Of a stretch of DNA of 64,000 nucleotides, positions 17,276 through 26,372 are shown one piece after another. Origin of the DNA: Thermococcus sp. CX2 (GTDB taxonomy: Archaea; Methanobacteriota_B; Thermococci; Thermococcales; Thermococcaceae); NCBI RefSeq assembly GCF_012027555.1, contig NZ_SNUQ01000001.1:62001-126000 (forward strand), given 5' to 3'. Position numbers and translations under genes: made by a program. Numbering within the stretch: the stretch's first letter is position 1; every line of letters begins with the position of its first letter. The notes under the pieces were generated by a model, which saw only the letters and a program-made list of their open reading frames with translations, was not told the origin of the DNA and searched no databases.

Positions 17276-18469
17276 TCATGGGGCTCCCCCATGGACGGGG
17301 AGCTTTCTATGGCCTTTTATATGTGGCTTGCCGCTCATGTAGAGCTCCCTGAGGGTGCTTTCCAGCTTCATCAAGAGGGCACTGGCAGTCTCCACGTCGT
17401 TGTTCTCAATGGCGGCCTTGAGCTGCTCAACCAGATTCTCTAATTCCGAGACATCGATCCCGGCCTTTTCTAGGACTTTTATCTGGGCTTCTAGGCGGTG
17501 GATTGCTATCTCTGCCCTCCTCATCGGGTCGAACTTCACCTTCATGTTCCACTCCTTTGAGGCTATCCTGATGACAAACTCAGCGTGGGCCTTCGCCGCC
17601 GTTGCCTGTCCGTAGGCCCTTCCGTACTTACCTTCGTCATAGGCCTCCTTTGCCCTCTCAAGCTCCTTCTTTGCAAGGTTGAGCATCTTCTCGGCAAGCC
17701 ACTCCTTCTGCTCCGGGAGCGTCACGTTGGCAAGGAGCTCCTCCGCAGTGGTTATCCTCTCCTCGCTCATGTTGATGGCCTTGAGTGCCATCTCCTGGGT
17801 TACGTTGACCTCAACCTCGGTGACGTTGAATGGGGTCTCGTTATCAAAGGCCCCCTCCCTGAGCCTTTCCCTGACCCTCTCCGCAACGCCCTTCATAACG
17901 TGACTCCTGATGATGGTCATGTTCTTGGGCCTGAGCTGTATCTTCATCATAACCTTAGTTATGTCGGTGCTGTTGTTGGCGAAGATTATTATCCCGTGAA
18001 CCTTCAAGGCCTTCCTGAGGGCGACCTCGATTCCGGCAGTGTCGTTGCCCGGAACCACGATGACGCTGTTTTCGAACTTTATCTTGAGCTTCACGGTGGC
18101 GTTGTTGATAACGGCCAGGTTGGTCTCGTACCTGTTCGTGCCCCACCAGCGCTCAACTGTGATGTTCAGGCCCCTGAGGTCCTCGACGTACTGGTCAACA
18201 ACGGCATCGGGGCCGCCAATTATTATGACCTCATCTGGAGCGTAGCTCATTATCTCGGCAGTAACGTTCGGGTCATAAACGCCCCACGTAGTGGTTATAA
18301 CAACCGCACCTGTCAGATTGGCCAAGTACTCGGCCAGTGCACAGTCTGCCTCGTTGTCGCTGACGAGGATAACAGTTACTGAAGTTTCCCCTGCTGAGAC
18401 CCTTCCGAACGCCAACGTGGTCGTTATTAGCATCAGACCGAAGAGCAACGCGATGACTTTTTTCCACAT
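17276..18469 (-). CDS. Secreted CWB2-like protein with C-terminal helical domain
   Basis: A 397-residue protein with a signal peptide (residues 1-26). A cell-wall-binding-repeat-2-like domain (residues 28-190) has VILVSDNEADCALAEYL, VIIIGGPDAVVDQY and WWGTNRYETNLAVI. From about 230 a helical region begins with amphipathic ELERAKEAYDEGKYGRAYGQ-type repeats and ends in a His/Lys/Gly tail. Many N-x-S/T sites indicate surface glycosylation. It is probably held at the S-layer. GGTGAT precedes the start. Confidence 0.78.
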   Translation of the reverse strand: MWKKVIALLFGLMLITTTLAFGRVSAGETSVTVILVSDNEADCALAEYLANLTGAVVITTTWGVYDPNVTAEIMSYAPDEVIIIGGPDAVVDQYVEDLRGLNITVERWWGTNRYETNLAVINNATVKLKIKFENSVIVVPGNDTAGIEVALRKALKVHGIIIFANNSTDITKVMMKIQLRPKNMTIIRSHVMKGVAERVRERLREGAFDNETPFNVTEVEVNVTQEMALKAINMSEERITTAEELLANVTLPEQKEWLAEKMLNLAKKELERAKEAYDEGKYGRAYGQATAAKAHAEFVIRIASKEWNMKVKFDPMRRAEIAIHRLEAQIKVLEKAGIDVSELENLVEQLKAAIENNDVETASALLMKLESTLRELYMSGKPHIKGHRKLPVHGGAP

Positions 18470-18713
18470 CACGGTACATCACCTCGACTGTTACTATGAA
18501 AAAGGCCCTATTTAAGCTTTTTTCACGAAATCGTCAGTGTAAATTCATGCTTGTTTAGCTTGGGGCAGTCTTCGTAACTATTTTGCCCTTTATCGTTAAA
18601 AAACGTTAGCCAACGTTTATCTATGTTCAACGGCCCTCATCAGCGAAGAGAAAAGAAAAAAGTGCCAGAACATCTCCCGGATTAATGATACAAGCCCGTA
18701 GGCGCTGTCGAGC

Positions 18714-18938
18714 TCACACCTCTTCGAGTATCTTCTCCACCTCGGCGGTCTGTCCCCGAAGATCCGCCGCGGCCTGGTTTATTCCCCTGAGCTCTTCCGT
18801 TATGGCCGCGAGGTTCTTGTGCAGGGAGTACATTGAGAACAGAACCACTGCCAAGAGAACGAGCCACAGGGCTATGTTCACGTACTCAACGTAGCCGGGA
18901 GTCTCGGAGTAAAAATATTGGGGAATGTAAGGGCCCAT
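18714..18938 (-). CDS. Small membrane protein with coiled-coil tail (paralogue of 14133-14333)
   Basis: A 74-residue protein. An aromatic N-terminus (QYFYSETPGYVEYV) leads to one transmembrane span (about residues 22-41) and a coil ending EVEKILEEV. The plan matches the protein at 14133. Its ATG overlaps the TGA of the upstream DUF4405-like gene, so it is translationally coupled to it and is probably a partner subunit. Confidence 0.8.
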   Translation of the reverse strand: MGPYIPQYFYSETPGYVEYVNIALWLVLLAVVLFSMYSLHKNLAAITEELRGINQAAADLRGQTAEVEKILEEV

Positions 18939-19651
18939 CAGCCTTCACCTCCTTCAGCTGTTTCGTTTCCCTCAACTGGGCTGTTTAAACCCAGGAGCTT
19001 CTCAATCGCCGCGGCGAGCTCTTCCTTGAAGACCTCCCTGTCTAGGCCGTTCTTGAGCTCGATGGTCTCAAGGAGTTCGTCGGGCTCTGCTTCGATACCA
19101 TAGTCTTCCTTCAGGACTCTGGCCAGCTCGTCCGCAGGGACGCCGTAGAGGTCCGCGAGCTGTTGTAGCGTATAGCTCTTGAGCATCGTTCCGGTGATTT
19201 CAACGTAGGTGTATGTGGTGTTGATGGTCTCGTTCGGGAGGTAGTCCAAGTAGTCGTAGGTGACCTCAGTGTCTTCCGTGTTCTCTTCCTCTACGATCAA
19301 GGTGCCGTAAGCGTAGAACCCCGCTGCCAGGAGGGCGAACACGAGCAGCAGCGCAGCGATGGGCTTCCACTTAGTCTTCCTAAAGCCCATCCTGAGCATG
19401 GTTATCATGCTCTTGAACCCTATTATCAGGTGAGCCGCCACGAGACCTACCATGGCAAAGCCGAAATATGTGTGGATGTTGGTCCACGTGTCCTTGTCAA
19501 GCCCTAGGAAAGTCCAGCCCAATGTATCCGCTATCCTTCCAGAGGGTGCTAAATACAGGGCTATTCCAGAAATGGTGATCACTATAAAAACAACCGTTAG
19601 TGCGAGGTCTATTATTCCCCTAAGCCAGGCCGGGGCCGCTTTCCACTTCAT
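18938..19651 (-). CDS. DUF4405-like (cytochrome b-type) membrane protein
   Basis: A 237-residue protein. Four transmembrane spans occupy the first 130 residues; TNIHTYFGFAMVGLVAAHLIIGF holds two His in the pattern of haem-binding DUF4405/cytochrome b561-like bundles. The C-terminal 100 residues are an acidic outside domain (TLQQLADLYGVPADELARVL resembles a short helix-turn-helix-like fold). The ATG at 19651 follows GGGGAGGTG and overlaps the stop of a 36-residue upstream ORF. A role in membrane electron transfer is inferred. Confidence 0.78.
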   Translation of the reverse strand: MKWKAAPAWLRGIIDLALTVVFIVITISGIALYLAPSGRIADTLGWTFLGLDKDTWTNIHTYFGFAMVGLVAAHLIIGFKSMITMLRMGFRKTKWKPIAALLLVFALLAAGFYAYGTLIVEEENTEDTEVTYDYLDYLPNETINTTYTYVEITGTMLKSYTLQQLADLYGVPADELARVLKEDYGIEAEPDELLETIELKNGLDREVFKEELAAAIEKLLGLNSPVEGNETAEGGEG

Positions 19652-19761
19652 CAACGGCACCTCCCCTTGCATTTTATGGTTCCGAGAGTGGGAATTGCTG
19701 GAGTTTCAATGCGGAAACCTCTGTCAGGGAGCATTCCTTTTGCCTTCAATATTAATCTCAT
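19651..19761 (-). CDS. Small upstream ORF, 36 residues with a CxxxC end
   Basis: Starts MRLILKAKGM and ends KCKGRCR; its TGA overlaps the ATG of the DUF4405-like gene. GGTGAT lies 4 bases before its ATG. The tight coupling and good ribosome binding site argue that it is translated, either as a small Cys-containing peptide or as a leader that sets translation of the next gene. It is below usual annotation length. Confidence 0.5.
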   Translation of the reverse strand: MRLILKAKGMLPDRGFRIETPAIPTLGTIKCKGRCR

Positions 19762-19772
19762 ACGAATCACCA

Positions 19773-19815
19773 CATATGTAACTTCAAAATTACATATGAC
19801 AGCCCCATTTAAAAA
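19773..19815 (-). promoter_or_regulatory. Promoter of the DUF4405 unit with a paired CATATGTAA operator
   Basis: CATATGTAA (19773-19781) and its exact inverse TTACATATG (19790-19798) are separated by 8 bases, a 26-bp dyad. It lies immediately downstream of a minus-strand TATA tract (TTTTTTAAA, about 19808-19816) with a GAAAC BRE. This is the most complete copy of the motif shared with 14668 and 16102. Confidence 0.6.
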
Positions 19816-19905
19816 AGTTTCGGTAGGCCGATTAACCAATTGAATACTTTAATATCCAAACCTTAAAAGAGTAATCCCCGCAGAATAAATGGAGAGAGCA
19901 CAGAA

Positions 19906-21681
19906 TCAGGGAGAGACGTAGTAGTACTCTCCCATTTCCTTCTGCTCCCTGTCCTTGACGCTTCCTTCCTTGTTGGCCCTCGGCCTTCCAGTATCCGGAT
20001 CGCGTCTGAAGGTTACTCCTACACTAGCCAGGAAGCGGTTCATTCCCTCGCGCATTCCCGTCGGCGGCAGAGCCTTACCGTACTTGCCAGGCTCTCCCTC
20101 GAAGACCATTATCCTGTCGCTTATGTAGTCTATCATGAGGACGTCGTGCTCGACTACCAGGGCAGTCTTTCCTTCCTTCTCCATGAGGTGCCTTATCGCC
20201 CTTGATACAGCCAAGCGCTGCTCGACGTCGAGGTAAGCCGAGGGCTCGTCGAGCAGGTAGAGGTCGGCATCGCGTATGAGCGCCGCGGTTATGGCGACCC
20301 TCTGCAGTTCTCCACCGCTCAGCTCGTTCACCTGCTTATCGTAGAGGTCTGGAATGCCCAGCGGGTTTAACAGCTCGGTCTTGTAGAAGTTGCTGAGGAG
20401 CTTTGAGGCGTCGATCTTGCTCAGGAGGTCGTAAACCGTTCCCTCATAGTCTGCCTTGATGTACTGGGGCTTGTAGCTGACCTTGAGCTCCCAGTCGACC
20501 TCGCCCTCTGTGGGCTTCTCCACTCCGGCCAGCATCTTCACGAAGGTGGTCTTACCGATACCGTTCGGGCCGACGATGCTGACAACTTCACCCATGTAGA
20601 GCGTCCCCGGCTCGGCCTCCAGTCTGAACCCACCGTAGTCCTTGACGAGGCGCGGATACTCAACGAGTATCTCGCCCGCCTGGCTCTGCCTCTCGCTGGA
20701 CTTGGTGAAGCGTATCTCGTAGGGTCTGAATCTAACGTTCTCGTCTCTCAGGTAACCCCTGAGGAACTCGTTGATGCCGTTTCTCGTTCCCTTCGGCTGG
20801 GAGAAGATACCATAAGCGCCAGGCTTACCGTAGACGACGTGGATTATGTCGCTCAGGTAGTCGAGAACCGCCAGGTCGTGCTCGACAGTTAAGACGGCCT
20901 TTCCTGAGTCGGCAAGCTTCCTTATTATCCTCGCGACCTTGAGACGCTGTCGTATATCGAGGTAGCTGGAGGGCTCGTCAAAGAAGTAGAAGTGTGCATT
21001 CCTGAGCAGAGCCGCGGCTATTGCAACCCTCTGCAGCTCACCACCGCTTAGCTGGTCTATGTTCCTGTCGAGGACGTTCCTGAGCTCGAGCTCATCAACA
21101 ACTTCATCGAATGCTCCAATCTCGTCTGCCCTCTTGAGTAAGTCCCTCACCTTGCCCTTCACTGCCTTGGGGATTAAATCGACGTACTGGGGCTTGACAA
21201 CGGGTCTAATCTCTTTGTTTTTCAGCCTCTCAAAGTATGTCTGGAGCTCGTTGCCGCGGAAGGCCCTAATAACGTTGTCCCAGCTGTCGTTGTCGCCGCA
21301 GAGGTTCGGGAGGAGCTGGCCAGCGAGTATCTTGACCGCGGTGGTCTTACCCGTTCCGTTCGGCCCGAGGATTCCGACGACCATACCGTCCTTGACGACT
21401 GGCAGTCGGTAGAGGACGAATGCATTGACGCCGTAGCGGTGGACGCAGCCTTCCTCAAGCTCCTTGGGGAGGTTCACTATCGTTATCGCGTTGAATGGGC
21501 ACTTGTGGACACAGATTCCACAGCCCGTACAGCTCGCTTCCTGTATTATCGGCTTGTAGTTATCTTCGTCTATTATTATGGCCTCACCGCCCATTCTATT
21601 CACTGGACAGACCCTCTCGCACAGGAAGTGACCGCACTTATCTGGGTTGCACTTCTCATAATCGATGACCGCGATTCTCAT
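19906..21681 (-). CDS. abce1: ABCE1 ribosome-recycling ATPase (RLI)
   Basis: A 591-residue protein. The Fe-S domain has Cys clusters CNPDKCGHFLCERVCP and CTGCGICVHKCP. Two ABC domains follow: GPNGTGKTT and LSGGELQRVAIAAALL with DEPSSYLD, then GPNGIGKTT and a second LSGGELQRVAITAAL with DEPSAYLD. It splits post-termination ribosomes with aRF1/aPelota. The ATG at 21681 follows GGTGGTGAG; ORFs starting 3 codons earlier use GTG. Divergent from the helicase gene with about 60 bp between. Confidence 0.96.
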   Translation of the reverse strand: MRIAVIDYEKCNPDKCGHFLCERVCPVNRMGGEAIIIDEDNYKPIIQEASCTGCGICVHKCPFNAITIVNLPKELEEGCVHRYGVNAFVLYRLPVVKDGMVVGILGPNGTGKTTAVKILAGQLLPNLCGDNDSWDNVIRAFRGNELQTYFERLKNKEIRPVVKPQYVDLIPKAVKGKVRDLLKRADEIGAFDEVVDELELRNVLDRNIDQLSGGELQRVAIAAALLRNAHFYFFDEPSSYLDIRQRLKVARIIRKLADSGKAVLTVEHDLAVLDYLSDIIHVVYGKPGAYGIFSQPKGTRNGINEFLRGYLRDENVRFRPYEIRFTKSSERQSQAGEILVEYPRLVKDYGGFRLEAEPGTLYMGEVVSIVGPNGIGKTTFVKMLAGVEKPTEGEVDWELKVSYKPQYIKADYEGTVYDLLSKIDASKLLSNFYKTELLNPLGIPDLYDKQVNELSGGELQRVAITAALIRDADLYLLDEPSAYLDVEQRLAVSRAIRHLMEKEGKTALVVEHDVLMIDYISDRIMVFEGEPGKYGKALPPTGMREGMNRFLASVGVTFRRDPDTGRPRANKEGSVKDREQKEMGEYYYVSP

Positions 21682-21741
21682 TCTCACCACCGCCCTACCC
21701 TACTGGGAAGGCCTTTAAAAAGTTGCGACGTAGTTCAACCC

Positions 21742-24438
21742 ATGAGCATATTCGAGGCCCTCAAAGACCTCAAAGGCGAGATAGCCCACGTAAGAGTTTT
21801 TCCACCGAGGGAAGGTGATTTCTCGGATTTCCGGTTCAACCACCGTGAGGTAAATGCCCTCCTCAACGAGCTGGGCTTCACCCTCTACCGTCACCAGGTC
21901 GAGGCGCTGGAGAAGCTCTACTCCGGCAAAAACATCGTGGTAACCACTCCAACCGCGAGCGGAAAGAGCGAAATCTTCAGGCTTGCCATCTTTGACTCCT
22001 ACCTCTCGAATCCTCGCGCAACGTATCTTCTCATTTATCCCACCCGCGCGCTTATCAACAACCAGTATGAGAAGTTCTCGCTCGAAGCCTTCCACTTCTT
22101 CAGGCTCACAGAAAAGATGCCGACGGCGAGTATCTTGACTGGCGACGTCCCGTGGGAGGAGAGGAGAAAGATACTCCGCGAGAAGCCGAACGTGATATTC
22201 ACGACCCCCGACATGCTCCACTACAACGTCCTGAGGCGGTGGCGGGACTACGAATGGCTCCTGCGGAACCTCCGCTACCTCGTCGTTGATGAACTCCACA
22301 CCTACCGCGGCGTCTTCGGCAGCAATACTGCCTACCTCTTCCGCAGGCTGGCCTTCAGGCTGAAACGCCTCGGAGTTAAGCCCCAGATAATAGCCCTCTC
22401 CGCGACGCTCAGGAATCCGAGGGAGTTTGCCGAGAACATATTCAAAACCAAGTTCGAGGTCGTGGGAGAGGCCACAAACCCCTTTCCGAGGAGGTACCTA
22501 ATCCTCTTCGAGCCGAGGAACCTCGACGAGAGACAGCTCCTCAGGGCGGTCGTCGAGAGGCTGGCGGGGAGAGGAATCAAAACCCTTGTCTTCTTCGACT
22601 CGCGGAAGGGCACCGAGAAGCTCCTGCGCTTCATGCTTGGCTCCCCAGTTTTCACGAAAACGAGCACCTACAAGGGAACACTGCCAAAAAACGTCCGCTG
22701 GGAAATAGAGCGGGACTTCAAGGAGGGAAGGCTTTTAGTTCTACTCACCACGAACGCCCTCGAGCTGGGAATAGACATCGGAGATTTGGACGCAGTGATA
22801 AACTATGGCATCCCACCGGACGGCCTCTTCTCGCTCATCCAGCGCTTCGGCAGGGCTGGGAGAAAAGCGGACAGAGAGGCTATCAACGGTATCGTCCTGA
22901 GGAAGAACGGACTCGACTATTACTACAAGGAGCACGTGGATGAGCTCGTCGAGAAGCTTGAGAAGGGCATAATCGAGTATATGCCCGTCAACCTGAGGAA
23001 CGAGCACATAGCGAAGAAGCACATCCACTACCTCCTCACCGAGGTCGGAGTGGTTGAGTGGGATGAGCTGGACGAGTTCGAGAGGAAGGTTGCGGAAAAG
23101 CTCGTCATCGAGAGGCTCGCCTCACTCAGAAAGAACCCCCTGACTGGAAAGCTCGAGGTCAGGCCCCTGAGGCCAGCTCTTAGTTATTCCTCACTTAGAA
23201 CGGCGAGCGACGAGAGCTTCTTCCTGCTCATAGACGAGCCCTGGATAAGAGCCAAGCTCGTGGAAAAACGGGACATTGGCGAGCTTCTCCGCTTCATTAA
23301 CTGGCTCAAGCTCAAGGGCTACGTAATTGAGGAGGTTGATACGGCCGAGTACCACCGCTCCCTCCTTCCGGGTATGGCCTACTTCTCGAGGGGAGAGCTC
23401 TACATGGCGAAGGACCGATTGAGCCTCGGCAAGTTCCACTTCGTCTTTGCCAAGAGACTCAACCGCCTCTGGGACGTTGAGACCTTCGCGAGCAAGAGGG
23501 AGGATATCGAGGTGCTCGAAGTTTACGAGAGCAAGTCTTACAAGGGGGCCGAGGTTCACCTGGGCAGGCTTAGGGTCAGGCACGTTTACACGGGCTTTGC
23601 GGTTAAGGGCAGGGACGTTGGAAACTACGCCGCCGAGCTGGTGAAGCTCAGGGAGGAGGGAATCCTCCGCGGGAAGATACACTCTCCTGTAAGCGGCCAG
23701 AGGGTTGAAACTGAGGAGGACTTCTCCATACTCAACTGGGAACGCTTTGCCAGAGTCGAGTTTGAAAAACCCTTGGAGTGGGAGTTTGAGACCGAGGGAA
23801 TATGGCTCGTCTTCCCGGACTGGATTCGGGAAATTCCCCACGAGGAGTTCAGCGAGTTCTTCAGGGTGGCGGTGGAGAAGGGGAAAGAAAACATCGCCTT
23901 CGCCCTCTACGAGAACCTCGACAGGAGGAAGCTCTTCCCCGAGCTGTTAGGAGCGACGAGCCACTACATCAGGAAGGCGATTGATGATGCCCTCCAGCGC
24001 TTCAACATTCAAGACGAGGAGCTCGCCTTCGCGATAAAGAAGATGGTGGACAGCAAGGACGGGGTAGGCTCTGCGTTACACGCCATAGAGCACAATATGA
24101 TAAAGATAGCCCCAATCTTCACCTACGTGGATTCGAGGGAGCTTGGCGGCTACAGCTACGCGAGCTTTCCTAATCCACCCCACGTAGGGAAGCCAGTGGT
24201 GTTTATCTACGACGGCAATGAGTTCGGCGCTGGGCTGGCGCCAATACTCTACGAGAACGCCGAAAAACTGATGGAGAAGAGTTTAGAGCACCTGAAGGGC
24301 TGCGAATGCAAAGACGGCTGCCCCGTCTGCGTTCTCTCGCCCAAGTGCGGCACCTTCAATGAGTTCCTCGATAAGTGGATGGCGATAAGGGTGTGGGAGA
24401 GATTGCTTAAACAACCCAACAAAGGGCAAGATTTTTAA
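21742..24438 (+). CDS. DUF1998-type DEAD/DEAH helicase (MrfA/Hrq1-like)
   Basis: An 898-residue superfamily 2 helicase. The helicase core has TPTASGKSE (motif I, near residue 75), VVDELHTY in place of DExH (motif II), ALSATLRNP (III), TTNALELGIDIG (V) and QRFGRAGR (VI). A C-terminal region has CECKDGCPVC...C, the four-Cys zinc site of MrfA/Hrq1-type (MZB/DUF1998) enzymes. These unwind DNA 3' to 5' and act in damage or crosslink repair. A TATA box CCTTTAAAAAG at 21711 places the start within a few bases of the ATG, so the mRNA may be leaderless. Confidence 0.88.
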   Translation: MSIFEALKDLKGEIAHVRVFPPREGDFSDFRFNHREVNALLNELGFTLYRHQVEALEKLYSGKNIVVTTPTASGKSEIFRLAIFDSYLSNPRATYLLIYPTRALINNQYEKFSLEAFHFFRLTEKMPTASILTGDVPWEERRKILREKPNVIFTTPDMLHYNVLRRWRDYEWLLRNLRYLVVDELHTYRGVFGSNTAYLFRRLAFRLKRLGVKPQIIALSATLRNPREFAENIFKTKFEVVGEATNPFPRRYLILFEPRNLDERQLLRAVVERLAGRGIKTLVFFDSRKGTEKLLRFMLGSPVFTKTSTYKGTLPKNVRWEIERDFKEGRLLVLLTTNALELGIDIGDLDAVINYGIPPDGLFSLIQRFGRAGRKADREAINGIVLRKNGLDYYYKEHVDELVEKLEKGIIEYMPVNLRNEHIAKKHIHYLLTEVGVVEWDELDEFERKVAEKLVIERLASLRKNPLTGKLEVRPLRPALSYSSLRTASDESFFLLIDEPWIRAKLVEKRDIGELLRFINWLKLKGYVIEEVDTAEYHRSLLPGMAYFSRGELYMAKDRLSLGKFHFVFAKRLNRLWDVETFASKREDIEVLEVYESKSYKGAEVHLGRLRVRHVYTGFAVKGRDVGNYAAELVKLREEGILRGKIHSPVSGQRVETEEDFSILNWERFARVEFEKPLEWEFETEGIWLVFPDWIREIPHEEFSEFFRVAVEKGKENIAFALYENLDRRKLFPELLGATSHYIRKAIDDALQRFNIQDEELAFAIKKMVDSKDGVGSALHAIEHNMIKIAPIFTYVDSRELGGYSYASFPNPPHVGKPVVFIYDGNEFGAGLAPILYENAEKLMEKSLEHLKGCECKDGCPVCVLSPKCGTFNEFLDKWMAIRVWERLLKQPNKGQDF

Positions 24439-24461
24439 CTCCAGATGGTCACTCCCAGCCC

Positions 24462-25337
24462 ATGACCGTGCAGAGCACCCCTAGACCCGAGACGTACCAT
24501 GTAATCTACAGCCTTGTGGACCGTGGAAGGTTCGAAGAGGCCCTCGCCAAGATACGGGAACTCCCTCCGGACTATGTGAGCGAAGAACTGGCCACCCTTG
24601 TGGTCGAGATTGCAGCGGACTTCGCCCGGCGGGGCGATCTTAGGAAAGCACTAGTCGTGGTGGACATCCTGGTGGGGGACTCCGTCGATTGGGCGAGATG
24701 GCGCGTTTTCAAGGAGTATCTGGATTCGTGCAGTCCGGAGAGAGCGGAGACGTCCTTTGAGAGACACCACGTTCTTATAAAGCCGGAGAGTAAGGTGGAG
24801 GTTCTCCTGGACATTGCGAGGTGTGCCGGAAAAGAGAACTCAAAGCTTGCCCGTGACGCGCTGATGCTGGCCCTCCAGTGGGCGAGGCACATAAAGGGAC
24901 GTTCAAACAGGGACTGGCGGCTGGAGATGGTTATAAACACTGCGTGTGACCTTGAGATGTGGGATATCGTTGCAGAGGCCTGCCGGGCCATGAGCGGAAA
25001 GGGGCGAAGAGAGGTCATAGATAGGCTCTTTCCCGAGGAGCTGGAGAAAGGGGTAACCACCTGTCGGGAATTCGCCGAGACCCTGAAGAGGCGCTATGAA
25101 TCGGCGGAGGAAAACGCCCTCGACCTTGTCATAGAGGCCCACTTGAAGTATGAGAAGGAAATCCTGAGATCGCGGGGAGTGAATCCTTACCTGTACAAGC
25201 TGAAGGCAGTAAAAACTGAAGAAGGGGTTACGTTCTACGCCGTTAGAAGACCCCTTACGGTGGCACTTGCCAGGTACCTGTTGGACAGAGTGAGGCGGCT
25301 CCTGAGTCTAAACGCTCCTCATGAAGAGGGGCCTTAG
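24462..25337 (+). CDS. Helical-repeat protein of unknown function
   Basis: A 291-residue all-helical protein. TPR-like helix pairs occur in the first half (SLVDRGRFEEALAKIRELPP; EIAADFARRGDLRKALVVVDIL). A C-terminal basic region ends RRLLSLNAPHEEGP. It is 24 bp after the helicase gene on the same strand, so a shared transcript is possible. It overlaps the convergent YigZ gene by 30 bp. A protein-protein scaffold is the most that can be inferred. Confidence 0.75.
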   Translation: MTVQSTPRPETYHVIYSLVDRGRFEEALAKIRELPPDYVSEELATLVVEIAADFARRGDLRKALVVVDILVGDSVDWARWRVFKEYLDSCSPERAETSFERHHVLIKPESKVEVLLDIARCAGKENSKLARDALMLALQWARHIKGRSNRDWRLEMVINTACDLEMWDIVAEACRAMSGKGRREVIDRLFPEELEKGVTTCREFAETLKRRYESAEENALDLVIEAHLKYEKEILRSRGVNPYLYKLKAVKTEEGVTFYAVRRPLTVALARYLLDRVRRLLSLNAPHEEGP

Positions 25338-25922
25338 TCTAACCCTCCCGCGCGTCTTTTCGGTCAGAAGCTCCATCAGCGGTTCGGCCTCACCCTTCCG
25401 CGTCTCCACGATGAACTTCACCAGCTCACCGTAATCCTCGCCAACTACCTTCCCGCCGTTTCCCTCGACAGTCTCCCTGACGGCCTGGTAGAGATTGTAG
25501 GAAAAGACAACCTCAAAGCGCTCCGTCTCATAGACTTCGACTATTCCTGCATTTTCTATGGCCAGACTAGCTGCTTCGCTGTAGGCCTTGACCAAACCAC
25601 CGTAGCCGAGCTTTATTCCCCCGAAGTAGCGCGTAACTACAACAACCACGTTGCTCAGGCCTTTGTTCTGGATGACCTTGAGGACGGGCTTTCCAGCAGA
25701 GCCCTTAGGCTCGCCGTCGTCGTCATAGCGGACAGCAAAGTTCTTCCCGTCGTTTATCAGATACGCCGAGACGTTGTGGGTGGCGTCGCTGTGGTGGGCC
25801 TTTATCTTCCCTATGAAGGATTTTGCTTCCTCCTCCGAGCTGGCAGGTGAAGCGTAGCCTATGAAGACGGACTTCTTAACGACTAACTCGGCCGTGCCTA
25901 TGCCTTTTAGCGTTCTGTACAT
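25308..25922 (-). CDS. YigZ/IMPACT family protein
   Basis: A 204-residue protein. The UPF0029 core has KKSVFIGYASPASSEEEA, HHSDATHNVSAYLI, RYDDDGEPKGSAGKPVL and VVTRYFGGIKLGYGGLVKAYSEAA. A C-terminal ferredoxin-like DUF1949 domain ends at residue 204. Relatives bind nucleic acid or interact with translation factors, and the molecular role is unsettled. It starts 3 bp after the HAD-like gene stop, in the same orientation. Confidence 0.88.
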   Translation of the reverse strand: MYRTLKGIGTAELVVKKSVFIGYASPASSEEEAKSFIGKIKAHHSDATHNVSAYLINDGKNFAVRYDDDGEPKGSAGKPVLKVIQNKGLSNVVVVVTRYFGGIKLGYGGLVKAYSEAASLAIENAGIVEVYETERFEVVFSYNLYQAVRETVEGNGGKVVGEDYGELVKFIVETRKGEAEPLMELLTEKTRGRVRLRPLFMRSV

Positions 25923-25925
25923 GCC

Positions 25926-26372
25926 TCACCCTCTCAGCGTCGCGATGAGCTTCTTCTCGTTGAGGAGCATAGCTATCGCATCTTTGACATCGGTAACCAC
26001 GATATCACTCGCGAGGAGGGCGTCTATTGTGGCCCCCTCTGGACCTATGACGCAGAAGGCCAGCTCGGCGCTCTCCAGCATCGCCACGTCGTTGTTTCCA
26101 TTACCGATGGCTATGTAGGAGCCGTAGCTCATAGCTTTTTGGAGCTTCTCGCTCCCGTCTTTAACTCTCTCAACCCTGACGGGGAGGCCTTTGAACTCTT
26201 CCTCCAGCGTCCCGAAGGTGTCCGCACTTAGTATTACAACGGTGTACCTGTCGGCAAGCCTCTCCAGGAGGTGCTTTACCTCATCGTCCACTTTTCCATC
26301 CGACCCAAGGGTCCCGTTGAGGTCGAACACCACAGTTTCAGCTTTTATTTCGCCGTAGCCCGGAATTTCCAT
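25926..26372 (-). CDS. HAD-family protein, soluble P-type-ATPase-like
   Basis: A 147-residue HAD core with no cap. Motif I is FDLNGTLG (D-x-N in place of D-x-D), motif II is ILSADTFGT and the last motif is IGNGNNDVAMLESA. The Asn variant and the short length match archaeal stand-alone P-domain-like phosphatases. The ATG at 26372 after GGTGATATCA was chosen; the longer frame upstream has no ribosome binding site. It is likely co-transcribed with the YigZ gene. Confidence 0.82.
   Translation of the reverse strand: MEIPGYGEIKAETVVFDLNGTLGSDGKVDDEVKHLLERLADRYTVVILSADTFGTLEEEFKGLPVRVERVKDGSEKLQKAMSYGSYIAIGNGNNDVAMLESAELAFCVIGPEGATIDALLASDIVVTDVKDAIAMLLNEKKLIATLRG

Noticed and set aside
17585-18382. 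265-codon plus-strand open frame opposite the CWB2-like gene
   Set aside because: Antisense to a gene with signal peptide and recognisable domain; no promoter or ribosome binding site.
21439-21741. 101-codon N-terminal extension of the DUF1998 helicase frame
   Set aside because: It runs antisense into ABCE1; the ATG at 21742 follows a good TATA box and begins the family-like sequence.
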